Assembly: GCF_030056665.1 (NCBI RefSeq)
Contig: NZ_JASHIG010000003.1
Length of the DNA: 64,000 bases
DNA from: Flectobacillus roseus
GTDB taxonomy: Bacteria; Bacteroidota; Bacteroidia; Cytophagales; Spirosomataceae
Strand: one strand, 5' to 3'
Position numbers and translations under genes: made by a program. Positions 54,167 through 62,817 of this stretch are shown here, one piece after another. Position 1 is the first letter of the stretch. Each line of letters opens with the position of its first letter. The notes beneath the pieces are model-generated. The model was not told the DNA's origin and searched no databases. It was given only the letters and a program-made list of their open reading frames with translations.

Positions 54167-54859
54167 TTAGTTCTTCTGATCTCGAGTTTGCTCGAGGTTC
54201 AATATCTTTGAGCGTTGTTGGTTGATTTGTTGCTGCAAATCAGCCACTTTAGCTTTGTTTTCTTCTATTGATTTCTTGTCAGCATCTACTTGTTCTTGCG
54301 ATTTGGCAATGCTTCGCAATGAACGCTCAATGCGTTTTTCAAGTTTTGTGTTTGCGATTAGGAGTTTGTTGAGACTTTTCTGACTTTTCTCTAAAGACTT
54401 ACTGTCTTCTTGCAAAAGACCAGAAAGGTAATTGTACTGGTAGCGTGATAAGAAGTTTTCTAAATTGCTTGAAAGCTTCAAAACTTCCTCTGGAGTATAG
54501 GTTTGACTCGAGGTTTTTTCACTTACTGAGTTTGTATACAAATATACATTAAATATTCCTTTCTCCACTCTACTTTCTTCAACATATAATATACTATTTA
54601 CAGTAGCAGTAGTAATATCACTAAAAACAACGTTGTCGGCGATAACTTTATTGCTTCTGCGCTTAGTTTTTGCATGATAACTATTTTCTAAATACTCGCA
54701 CCATGCTTTTAAAAGGCTTTTTTTATCACCTTTTGTACTCGAAGTAAGTACGGGCTTTCCCTCATACATACTTTCGGTCACTTTTTGACTAAAACTTAGA
54801 TTACTGATAGATATTCCTATAAATAGGACACAAGCAAAGACTGTTCGTTTAATATTCAT
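54167..54859 (-). CDS. Secreted coiled-coil protein of unknown function
   Basis: Protein of 230 residues with a signal peptide (MNIKRTVFACVLFIGISISNLSFSQ). Residues about 28-125 form a small mixed domain (VFSDITTATVNSILYVEES). Residues about 140-230 are a long coiled coil (LEKSQKSLNKLLIANTKL, EENKAKVADLQQQINQQ) rich in Lys, Glu and Gln. No family is recognised. It is probably periplasmic and oligomeric. It is monocistronic with a clear terminator. Confidence 0.8.
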   Translation of the reverse strand: MNIKRTVFACVLFIGISISNLSFSQKVTESMYEGKPVLTSSTKGDKKSLLKAWCEYLENSYHAKTKRRSNKVIADNVVFSDITTATVNSILYVEESRVEKGIFNVYLYTNSVSEKTSSQTYTPEEVLKLSSNLENFLSRYQYNYLSGLLQEDSKSLEKSQKSLNKLLIANTKLEKRIERSLRSIAKSQEQVDADKKSIEENKAKVADLQQQINQQRSKILNLEQTRDQKN

Positions 54860-55163
54860 AAGCTTAAATTTTAATATATTTTAAGTAAAGAATAGTAAAC
54901 GCTTCAATCATAGGCAATTGTGTTTATTTGTAAAAGTGTAATCGTTTTAAAAACTACTCTAAATTTAGAAGTTTAGACAATAGTTTTTTTTCATTACAAA
55001 CTTACAAGCCAAGTATCAGCAAATCATTAGTAAAAGATTAGAAATTTATTAGAATTGTATAGCATTGTAGCTTTAAGGGGATTCTAATACCTATGTAAGC
55101 TGAATGTAATGTAAAATCGACATTTTGAGGAAACAGTTTTATGTCACTTAAAATGAATGATTT
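54860..55163. other. Divergent AT-rich intergenic region
   Basis: Between the minus-strand coiled-coil gene and the plus-strand GT-HAD gene. I see no ORF, RNA gene or strong hairpin. TAGCTTTA near 55068-55075 is one base from the -7 consensus and could drive the plus-strand gene. Confidence 0.3.
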
Positions 55164-56528
55164 ATGAAAAATATAAGTGTGATCATTCCTGCGTGGAATG
55201 AGGAGGCAACTATTTCGGAGGTAATAAGAAAAGCCTTTAACTCTAAATTAACAAAAGAAGTATTGGTAATTGATGATGATTCAACTGATAATACAGTTTC
55301 TGTAGCATTGTTATCTGGTGCGTGCGTGATTGGGAGTGCAGAAAAGGGAAAAGGAATATCTATGCAAGAGGGAGTCAGGTTGGCAACAGGTGATTATTTG
55401 GTTTTTCTCGACGCCGATATTCCTACCTATCCTGAAGATATTGTTGATTTGATGGCGAATCCTCTGATGGAAGGCAATATTGATTTTGTGAAATCATGCT
55501 TTGATAGGCAGGCTGGCCGTGTAACCGAGTTGCTGGCAAAGCCCTTATTGGATATCTACTTCCCTGAATTGAATCAATTTTCGCAACCACTCAGTGGGAT
55601 AGTTTCAGGGAAAAGAAGCTTTTTGGAAAATATTGTTTTTGAAAACGATTATGGCGTAGATATTGGCTTGCTCATAGATATGTACCAAGCTAATGCCAGA
55701 ATTGCCGAGGTAAATATTGGCTATGTCGAAAATAAAATGAAGCCATTGCAATCCTTAGGAAATATGGCCAAAGAAGTCACGCGTGCTATTATGAACCGTG
55801 CCGAAGCAGATACGACTTATCATGCCGTTCCACATCAGTCGGTAATTGGTGGGCTTCGAGCAGAGCTGAATCCCGCACTCAAGCATAAGGTCGTGGTATT
55901 TGACATGGACAGAACGATTTTATCGGATAGTTTTATTCAAACTGCGGCACGCCATTTTGGTTTTGAAAAAGCTCTCCGAAAAATTGCTCTTGAATATGTC
56001 AACCCTGTCATTAGAACCAAGGAGATTGCCAAATTGATGAAAGGACATACGATTGCTGAAATTATCGAGGTGTTAGACATGATTCCGATAACGCCAGATT
56101 TTGAGCAAACAGTGCAGGCATTGAAACAAAGAGGTTGTATAATCGGGATTGTGAGTGATAGTTATAGCTTGGTGACGAATCATCTGATGCACCGATTTCA
56201 ATTGGATTTTACGATGGCCAATGATCTAGAGTTTTGGAGAGGGAATACGACTGGTGAAGTTAAAATTCCTTCGGCTTTTTTTAGACACCACGAAGCCAAG
56301 TGTAAACACGATTATTGCAAAAGCCATGTAATTTCTTACGTGTCAGCTGCTTTGGGATTGACGCTTGATGAAATAATGGTGATTGGAGATGGCGAGAACG
56401 ATATGTGTATGGTTCAAAAGGCAGGTTTAGGATTTTCGTTTTGTGCCAGTCATCCTGCTTTAGAATTAGTGGCCGATGTGGTGCTTCGAGAAAGAAGTTT
56501 TGAACCTATGCTCGCGTATGTAGAGTAG
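55164..56528 (+). CDS. Fusion of GT2-type glycosyltransferase and HAD phosphatase
   Basis: Predicted bifunctional cytosolic enzyme of 454 residues. The N-terminal half (about 1-225) is a GT-A glycosyltransferase: VIIPAWNEEATISEV, then VIDDDSTDNT, then the metal-binding DAD (83-85) in VFLDADIPTYP. The KGKGISMQEGV segment resembles glucosyl-3-phosphoglycerate synthase-like enzymes. The C-terminal half (about 240-450) is a SerB-like HAD phosphatase with nucleophile D247 and D249 in FDMDRTIL, the motif II GIVSDSYS and motif IV GDGENDM. The fusion suggests synthesis of a phosphorylated glycoside followed at once by dephosphorylation, as in glucosylglycerate-type compatible solutes (inference). The donor and acceptor are unknown. 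MscS lies convergently 300 bp away. Confidence 0.85.
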   Translation: MKNISVIIPAWNEEATISEVIRKAFNSKLTKEVLVIDDDSTDNTVSVALLSGACVIGSAEKGKGISMQEGVRLATGDYLVFLDADIPTYPEDIVDLMANPLMEGNIDFVKSCFDRQAGRVTELLAKPLLDIYFPELNQFSQPLSGIVSGKRSFLENIVFENDYGVDIGLLIDMYQANARIAEVNIGYVENKMKPLQSLGNMAKEVTRAIMNRAEADTTYHAVPHQSVIGGLRAELNPALKHKVVVFDMDRTILSDSFIQTAARHFGFEKALRKIALEYVNPVIRTKEIAKLMKGHTIAEIIEVLDMIPITPDFEQTVQALKQRGCIIGIVSDSYSLVTNHLMHRFQLDFTMANDLEFWRGNTTGEVKIPSAFFRHHEAKCKHDYCKSHVISYVSAALGLTLDEIMVIGDGENDMCMVQKAGLGFSFCASHPALELVADVVLRERSFEPMLAYVE

Positions 56529-56828
56529 ATTATGAACTATTGTGGATTTAGGATTTCTGATTTCGGAAGTGTAATCTTTTATGTTTTGTAAAAAATAGAG
56601 GTATTTTACTTTATTTTCGAAATCAAAAATCCCAAATCCGAAATTGCTTACAATCTTTCGTATAGTACTATCATAAACAAGAAATGCTCCCCAAAACGGG
56701 GAGCACTCTATATTTAGTGGAAGGTAATAAATCGTTCTAGTAATGAATTTTGAATGTAGAGTTTGGGTAATTGTATTTCCCATATTTCCTAAATCAGCCA
56801 TCCAAAATCCACCATTGAAAAGCTTCTT
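56529..56828. repeat. Intergenic copy of the 31-nt element with its palindromic partner
   Basis: A copy (about 56539-56568) ends CTGATTTCGGAA and is followed about 50 bp later by an inverted partner (about 56614-56643) containing CCCAAATCCGAAAT. A hairpin with C/G-rich arms (GCTCCCC ... GGGGAGC, about 56684-56706) lies between the two genes. No gene is seen. Confidence 0.55.
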
Positions 56829-57908
56829 CTATTCCTCATGAACGGCCATTTCTTGTGGCGATTTCATAATCATTGTTCTGGTAGGAAATGGAATTTCGAT
56901 GGATTCTTCTCTAAATTTTTTATGAATATCTTTCATAAACTCATGTTTGATGAGAAACTGATCACTAAAAGTTTTGGCTCTCATAATAACCGTCATTTTG
57001 ATGGAAGACTCTTCGAAAGAATTGAATCTTACTACTGGCGTAAAATTCTCTACGGCTCCTTCTAATCTAAGCATTGTACTAGTGGCTACTTCGATGGCAA
57101 CCTTTTCTACATACTCCAAATCGCAATCATACGAAATACCAATACTAACTGTTGCAGGGGTTTCGGTATCTGGGAAATTATAGTTTTTGAGCGCATTCGT
57201 CGAAATCTTCGAATTGGGAACAATTACAATATGGTTGGCCATAGTTCTAATCGTAGTATTTCGCCAAGTAATATCTTCAATATAGCCTTCTTCTCCTGTT
57301 GAAAGCTGTACATAATCTTGCGGACGAATCTTCTTTGACACTAATAACTGCAAACCTGCAAAAAGGTTTGACAAGGTGTCTTGTAGCGCCAAGGCTACAG
57401 CCAAGCCGCTGACTCCCAGTGCGGTAAGTGCTGGTGCGACTGATACGCCAACGCTTTGCAAAATCATTACTAATGCACCAATATAAATGGCTACTCGAAT
57501 GATATTAGTAATAATAGAGGACGTTGGCACAGACCCATTTACTTGAGGCATTTTTTGATTCGCCAAGCTCGTGAAAAAATTGGCACAGGCTTTGGCAATA
57601 CTAAAAATCAAAAAAATATGAGCTATTCTGCCTGCATAGATTTGATAATGCCCTAACTCTTTGTTGTAATATTCCACCCCCATTTCCAAGAAAATAGCCG
57701 CAAGTAAGGGCACAATATTGTTGTGGATACTAACCAATAAAATATCATTGAAACTCGCCTCTGAGTGAATCGTATCAAAGTTGCCATAAGCTGCCTTTAC
57801 ACGTCCTCGCCAAATGGTCTGAACTGTTTTGGCGATACCTACACCAGCACAAATCCAGCCTAAAAGAAATACTATTATAATCCAGTTTGATTCTAACATA
57901 ATATCCAA
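56829..57908 (-). CDS. MscS-family mechanosensitive ion channel
   Basis: Inner-membrane channel of 359 residues that opens on membrane tension to release solutes in hypo-osmotic shock. Several N-terminal helices (about 8-150) precede the pore-lining helix ALTALGVSGLAVALALQDTL. After it come the beta domain (DYVQLSTGEEGYIEDITWRN, NHIVIVPNSKI) and the C-terminal alpha/beta region. Length and layout fit small-to-medium MscS-like proteins with four helices. It is divergent from no close gene and is followed by the dispersed repeats. Confidence 0.93.
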   Translation of the reverse strand: MDIMLESNWIIIVFLLGWICAGVGIAKTVQTIWRGRVKAAYGNFDTIHSEASFNDILLVSIHNNIVPLLAAIFLEMGVEYYNKELGHYQIYAGRIAHIFLIFSIAKACANFFTSLANQKMPQVNGSVPTSSIITNIIRVAIYIGALVMILQSVGVSVAPALTALGVSGLAVALALQDTLSNLFAGLQLLVSKKIRPQDYVQLSTGEEGYIEDITWRNTTIRTMANHIVIVPNSKISTNALKNYNFPDTETPATVSIGISYDCDLEYVEKVAIEVATSTMLRLEGAVENFTPVVRFNSFEESSIKMTVIMRAKTFSDQFLIKHEFMKDIHKKFREESIEIPFPTRTMIMKSPQEMAVHEE

Positions 57909-58456
57909 AATTGTACGCTTGAGTAGAAATAAGCGAAAGATTTAACATGATTGATTAAACCCAAGTAGTTGCTTGAGTTAAAATATATACGATAAAATAG
58001 TGGAAAAGTTTTTTAATAAGTAGGAGTGATTGGTTTTGAATGCTGTCTTTTGAATTGGACACCATTTTTTGTGATGGATAAAGCTTTTTACACCGAAATA
58101 AGCTTCGAAATATGTATTGTTATCAAGTTTATCGCAAACTTGTTCTAAAAATACTAGACACTACTTAGCGTTATACTTCTTTACGTTTGATGATACAAAG
58201 GAAATACGCCAGACTTAAAGTCCAATTAATAAATAATTAGAATCGAATTAGATTGTCTAATGATAGAAAACCTTTAGGGCTTTATTTAAAAAAGCCCCAA
58301 ATCAACCCTTTAGCGCATTTTTATACAATTGTAGATTTGGGATTGCTGATTTCGGAAATAAACCAAAATGCCTTTATTTTTTCAAAATACAGAAGCTTTC
58401 ACTTCCGAAATCCCACATCCCACATCCCACATCCGAAATGGTTGTTTCTTGATTCC
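57909..58456. repeat. Intergenic region with a 31-nt repeat copy and its inverted partner
   Basis: The left part is plain AT-rich DNA. At 58327-58357 lies the element ending TGATTTCGGAA. At 58403-58438 an inverted partner begins TTCCGAAATCCCACATCCC, followed by two further CCACATCCC repeats. Between them is an AT-rich spacer of about 45 bp. An 83-codon plus-strand ORF over this repeat is not credible. Confidence 0.6.
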
Positions 58457-59401
58457 CTAAATCCAGTGTTTGCGTTTAAAAAACCAAAGTACTGCGGTAG
58501 ATGAAAGCATCATTAAAATCAATGCCAAATAAAAACCATAAGGATGCAAAATGGTTGGCATGACTTGATAATTCATTCCGAAAATCCCAGCGATGAGCGT
58601 AGGAGGGAGGAAAACGATGGTTACAACTGTAAAGATTTTAATAATCTGGTTTTGTTCGAGGTTGATCAAACCTGTAAATGTATCTTGAAGATACTCCAAA
58701 CGCTCAAAATTGAAAGTGGTATATTCCGTCAAGGAACTAATATCTTTCAACACAATCCTTAATCTTTCACGGTAACTTTCTGGAAATAATCTACTTCGTT
58801 GAATACTCGATAATACACGCTGTTTGTCGATAATACTTTCACGAAGCATCATAGAGTTTTCTTGTAAAGTGTTGATTTTGAGGAGTATTTCTTGTTTTGG
58901 CTTTTTTTCGTTGGAAAGTGATTTACTGATGTTGGTAATTTCGCGTGACATATTTTCCAGCAAATCGGCATCGGCTTCGATGCGTGTTTCGAGCAATAAC
59001 AAGAAAATATCAATACCAGTCTCAAAAGGTTCTACATATACACGCATCTTTTTTACAGTATCAGCAAAAGTTTTTGAATCGCCCTGACGATAGGTAAATA
59101 AAGTAGTATTTTTTATCAAAAACGAAACAGGATAACTATGATAGCCATGCTGGTCTATTTTAGAAAAATTGGAGTTGGCTACCATCATATCGCCCTGTTC
59201 AAAAAAACGGGCACTACTTTCAATCTCCACAATTTCTTGCGGTGTCTGAAAACTAACTTGGCATTTGCTTTCTATCCATTCTTCCTCTTCGGGACTTGGC
59301 GATTGCAAGTCCACCCAAATCACATTCGGAATTTGCGAGAGCATTCTCACGTCGTTTTCCTTTCTGATTTGTTTTTTCTCCTTATAAAAGATTCTTACCA
59401 T
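58457..59401 (-). CDS. CorA-family magnesium/divalent cation transporter
   Basis: Membrane protein of 314 residues. The large N-terminal cytoplasmic domain (about 1-245) is followed by two C-terminal helices (about 250-272 and 287-307). The pore signature GMN occurs at the end of the first helix in IFGMNYQVMP. CorA proteins form pentameric channels for Mg2+ or Co2+. The second helix is followed by a basic tail (FFKRKHWI). The gene is monocistronic and divergent from the APC permease. Confidence 0.94.
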   Translation of the reverse strand: MVRIFYKEKKQIRKENDVRMLSQIPNVIWVDLQSPSPEEEEWIESKCQVSFQTPQEIVEIESSARFFEQGDMMVANSNFSKIDQHGYHSYPVSFLIKNTTLFTYRQGDSKTFADTVKKMRVYVEPFETGIDIFLLLLETRIEADADLLENMSREITNISKSLSNEKKPKQEILLKINTLQENSMMLRESIIDKQRVLSSIQRSRLFPESYRERLRIVLKDISSLTEYTTFNFERLEYLQDTFTGLINLEQNQIIKIFTVVTIVFLPPTLIAGIFGMNYQVMPTILHPYGFYLALILMMLSSTAVLWFFKRKHWI

Positions 59402-59887
59402 GTCAGTAGTTGTTTTGGCGTTGGAGTAATATCCAAGACTTGTTCAACACTCGTTGCACTGAGGCAACCGAGATATAGTTTATGAATTAGGTTAGCTACT
59501 AATGAGCTTCTGAAAATATAAAACATCCTACATTAATACAAGCAATATACGGGTTTTTGGAGGGTACTGTAGGGTATCAACTCAGAAAAATCCTATCTTT
59601 TTAAAACTTTACAAAGCTGCATTTAGTGGTAAGTTGTTGTGTGTTAGTTGATTATGAAAAACGGTATTGTGCTTAATTTATATATACCATTCACTCAACT
59701 TTTGGGCTATTCTCTTTTTGAAGAGAATTTAGTAAATTTCTTTTTCATGTGTAAAACAACAAGTCAAAACCTAGGAGTATGGAGAATCCAAAACTTTTTG
59801 AGCTCTTCGGTAAGATAAGACTGGTTATACTTTACCTAAACCAAACTAAATTAACCCAAGTACTCGTCGTACGCTCATCCTCAAACT
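59402..59887. other. Divergent intergenic region between CorA and the permease
   Basis: No ORF, RNA gene or strong hairpin was found. The sequence is AT-rich, as is usual here, and no perfect TAnnTTTG element was seen. Confidence 0.3.
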
Positions 59888-61231
59888 ATGTCTGCAAAGA
59901 ATAAATTAAATCTGTTTGATACCACCATGCTGGTGGTAAGTCTCATTATTGGAATGGGAATTTTCCGTAATCCAGTCGAAGTAGCCAAATCTGCACAAAG
60001 CCCCTCCATTTTTTTCTTGGCTTGGATATTAGGCGGAGTCGTTAGCTTTTTCGGAGGACTTACCTATGCCGAAATTGGGTCGAGATATGCCGTAAAAGGC
60101 GGTTTTTACAAAATATTTTCGTATTGCTATCACCCAGCTTTTGCCTTTATGGTCAACTGGATGTTAGTAATTTCCAATGCAGGAGCTACCTCTATTGTGG
60201 CAATTGTGGGCGCTGAGTACATCAATCCTATCATAATGCCAGCCTCATTACAGAATCCGATGGGGATAAAAATCACTTCGATCTCAACGATTGTCATTTT
60301 GTATATCATCAATTTTGTTGGTATTAGACTTTCGGCACAAACCCAAAATCTATTGTCGATGATCAAAATGGTACTTATGGCATTATTAATTCTGACTATT
60401 TTTGCTGGTCACCCTGCTCCTGTAAGTCATACTAATTTTGCTATTAGTCAAGAGGCTTGGCAGTTTACCGATTATCTCAAAGCCTTGGCAGTGAGCTTTA
60501 TTCCTATCTTTTTTACCTACGGAGGTTATCAACAAACTATCAACTTTGGTACTGACATCGAAAATCCTGTACGTAATACACCTAAGGGAATTTTTATTGG
60601 TTGTAGCTTGGTCATGTTTTTGTATTTGGCTATCAACTTTGCCTATTACAAAGTTTTAGGAATAGAAGGTATTGCGCAGTCAAAATCATTAACGGCTGAT
60701 TTGGCAAAGGTTTTCTTTGGGGAAATAGGCTTCAAATTCACGTCGGTATTGCTCTTTATTTCGGTGCTAACTTTTGTGAATTCTGCTATGCTGACGAATC
60801 CAAGAGTCTACTTTGCGATGGCAGAAGATGGCGTTTTGCCGCAGGCTTTCAAAAAACAAAATGATAAATCACAAGTACAGGAATTTGCTTTGACAGTTTT
60901 TGCTTCGTTTTTGGTGTTATTCCTCTTTTTTGCAGATTCCTTTAAAGAATTATTAAACTATGTGATGTTTTGCGACTCTGTTGGAATGATTACCTCGGCA
61001 GCAACGATTTTTTTACTCAGAAAAAAAAGCAAGGAGATACTAGGCGAAACCTATACGATTGGTTTTGGGAAAGTCCTTTTTCCTGTCATTTTTATAGCTG
61101 TATATACGGTAGTTGCGATTAGCTCTTTGGTTGAGAATAAGGAGAATTTACCAACTGCTATCGGTCTATTTTTGGGTGGCTTACCGCTGTATTATATTCT
61201 GAAAAAAGCAATGGATAATTTGAAGATATAG
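59888..61231 (+). CDS. APC-family amino acid permease
   Basis: Polytopic inner-membrane transporter of 447 residues with about 12 helices, of the amino acid-polyamine-organocation superfamily (LAT/basic amino-acid branch in feel). Typical are the first helix MLVVSLIIGMGIFRNPVEVAKSA, then GGLTYAEIGSRYAVKGGFYKIF in helix 2, and TYGGYQQTINFGTDIENPVRN before helix 7. The substrate is unknown. The stop codon is directly followed by an 8-bp microsatellite. The C-terminal part of another APC permease lies at the right edge of the window. Confidence 0.92.
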   Translation: MSAKNKLNLFDTTMLVVSLIIGMGIFRNPVEVAKSAQSPSIFFLAWILGGVVSFFGGLTYAEIGSRYAVKGGFYKIFSYCYHPAFAFMVNWMLVISNAGATSIVAIVGAEYINPIIMPASLQNPMGIKITSISTIVILYIINFVGIRLSAQTQNLLSMIKMVLMALLILTIFAGHPAPVSHTNFAISQEAWQFTDYLKALAVSFIPIFFTYGGYQQTINFGTDIENPVRNTPKGIFIGCSLVMFLYLAINFAYYKVLGIEGIAQSKSLTADLAKVFFGEIGFKFTSVLLFISVLTFVNSAMLTNPRVYFAMAEDGVLPQAFKKQNDKSQVQEFALTVFASFLVLFLFFADSFKELLNYVMFCDSVGMITSAATIFLLRKKSKEILGETYTIGFGKVLFPVIFIAVYTVVAISSLVENKENLPTAIGLFLGGLPLYYILKKAMDNLKI

Positions 61232-61326
61232 GAAAAAGGGAAAAAGGGAAAAAGGGAAAAAGGGAAAAAGGGAAAAAGGGAAAAAGGGAAAAAGGGAAAA
61301 AGGGAAAAAGGGAAAAAGGGAAAAAA
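61232..61326. repeat. 8-bp microsatellite (GGAAAAAG)n
   Basis: About 12 perfect copies of an 8-bp unit, GGGAAAAA, run directly from the permease stop codon. Replication slippage at such tracts is common. The G-runs could form a four-stranded structure on the plus strand (inference). Confidence 0.95.
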
Positions 61327-61367
61327 TTGGGGTAAATAGTAAAGTTATTATGAAATTTTGAGATATT

Positions 61368-61413
61368 CCCTAACCCCTAACCCCTAACCCCTAACCCCTA
61401 ACCCCTAACCCCT
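61368..61413. repeat. 7-bp microsatellite (CCCCTAA)n
   Basis: About 6.6 perfect copies of CCCCTAA end 14 bp before the ATG of the PLP enzyme gene. The minus-strand TTAGGGG resembles telomere repeats and could form a quadruplex; that is coincidence rather than a sign of a linear chromosome. Length changes would move promoter or leader elements of the gene. Confidence 0.95.
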
Positions 61414-61427
61414 CAAAAACAAAACTT

Positions 61428-62597
61428 ATGGAAGACATTTCTTTAATTATCAACCAACTTGGCGAGGAGCGTGATTTGTATTATCAGGCTGTTTCTCCGC
61501 CAATTATGCAAACCTCTAATTTTGCGTTTAAGGATTTTGCTAGTATGCGCTCAACTTTTGAGGACGAATATGCTGGCGATTATATTTATACTAAAGCCAA
61601 AAATCCTACGGTAGATATGCTCAGGCTCAAATTAGCTGCCTTGCAAGGTGCTGAAGATGCGCTTGTGACTAACTCTGGGAGTTCGGCTATTTTTTGTTCG
61701 ATTTTGGCGAATGTCAAAGCTGGGGATCACATTATTTCAGTTCGCCAGCCCTATTCTTGGGCTCGAAATATGTTTGAGGTTGTATTGCCAAAATTCAATG
61801 TCACACATACCTATGTAGACGGTAGAGATATTCGCAATTTTGAAGAGGCTTTGCAAGAAAATACCACCCTGATTTATCTCGAATCACCTAATTCGTTTAG
61901 TTTTGAACTACAGGATTTGGAAGCAGTAGGGAACTTTGCTCGTGCCAGAGGCATTACTACTATTATAGACAACAGCTATTGCACGCCGCTTTTTCAGAGT
62001 CCTCATGCTTACGGGATTGACCTGTGTTTACATTCGGCAACTAAGTATATATCAGGACATTCGGATACCGTTGCGGGGGTAATTACTGGCTCGAAGGTTC
62101 GGTTGAAAAAGATATTTGATTCAGAACTTTCCAATTCAGGAACGAGTCTTTCTCCATTTAATGCTTGGCTTTTGTTGCGTGGCTTGCGAACTTTGCCTAT
62201 CCGTTTGAAGCATATTACTGAAAGCACGATGGCTTTGTTGCCATTTTTGAAAAATCACCCGAAAATCGCAAAAGTAATATTTCCTTTCGATACCGATTTT
62301 CCTCAGTACGAATTGGCTCGGAAACAAATGACAGGTGCTTGCGGGTTGTTAACTATTGTGCTTCCGCCAGTATCGTACGAGCAAATTGAACAATTTGCGA
62401 CAGGACTCAAACATTTTTTGTTGGCTGTTAGCTGGGGTGGACATGAATCTTTAGTGATGCCTAAGGCCGCAGGAATTCGTCCAGAAAATTATGATTCGAG
62501 TAATGAGGAACACCGAATGGTGCGCTTGTATATTGGCTTAGAAAGTGTTGAGGAGCTTCAGGAGGATTTAAACCAAGCCTTAGAGGTGATAAGCTAG
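61428..62597 (+). CDS. PLP-dependent trans-sulfuration enzyme (cystathionine synthase/lyase family)
   Basis: Cytosolic Cys/Met-metabolism PLP enzyme of 389 residues. The cofactor lysine is K206 in HSATKYISGHSD. Other family marks are YIYTKAKNPTVDMLRLKLAALQGAEDALVTNSGSSAI near the N-terminus and the C-terminal LYIGLESVEELQEDL. The family includes cystathionine gamma-synthase, beta- and gamma-lyases, O-succinylhomoserine sulfhydrylase and methionine gamma-lyase; the sequence alone does not decide which. ATG 61428 begins 14 bp after the 7-bp microsatellite. An amino-acid permease lies upstream, on the same strand, and may be functionally linked. Confidence 0.9.
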   Translation: MEDISLIINQLGEERDLYYQAVSPPIMQTSNFAFKDFASMRSTFEDEYAGDYIYTKAKNPTVDMLRLKLAALQGAEDALVTNSGSSAIFCSILANVKAGDHIISVRQPYSWARNMFEVVLPKFNVTHTYVDGRDIRNFEEALQENTTLIYLESPNSFSFELQDLEAVGNFARARGITTIIDNSYCTPLFQSPHAYGIDLCLHSATKYISGHSDTVAGVITGSKVRLKKIFDSELSNSGTSLSPFNAWLLLRGLRTLPIRLKHITESTMALLPFLKNHPKIAKVIFPFDTDFPQYELARKQMTGACGLLTIVLPPVSYEQIEQFATGLKHFLLAVSWGGHESLVMPKAAGIRPENYDSSNEEHRMVRLYIGLESVEELQEDLNQALEVIS

Positions 62598-62817
62598 TAC
62601 ACAAAAAAATAATTATTGAGCCTCAGGCTTTCAGGTATAGGTTTTCGGCTGTGGGCTTTGGAAAAAAGCTTATTGTTAAAAAACATGTTAAAACTCTTTA
62701 CCTAACTCCTAAAGCCACAACTTAAATCTAACTGTGTACAATCACTGATTCACGCTTAAAAACTATTTTTTTCAATAATGGATAATGCTTTGCTACGACA
62801 AACTTATCCCAATCTCT
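62598..62817. repeat. Dispersed repeat copy upstream of the HAD gene
   Basis: A degenerate copy of the 'ggctttcggc / taggcaa' family occupies about 62617-62720 (GGTTTTCGGCTGTGGGCTTT, then an AT spacer, then ACTCTTTACCTAACTCCTAA). No gene is present. Confidence 0.55.

Noticed and set aside
58253..58504. 83-codon plus-strand ORF
   Set aside because: It covers the 31-nt repeat and its inverted partner and overlaps the 3' end of the CorA gene.
61368..61413. Telomere-like CCCCTAA repeat as evidence of a linear replicon end
   Set aside because: It is internal, only 46 bp long, and flanked by ordinary genes; a microsatellite is the simple explanation.
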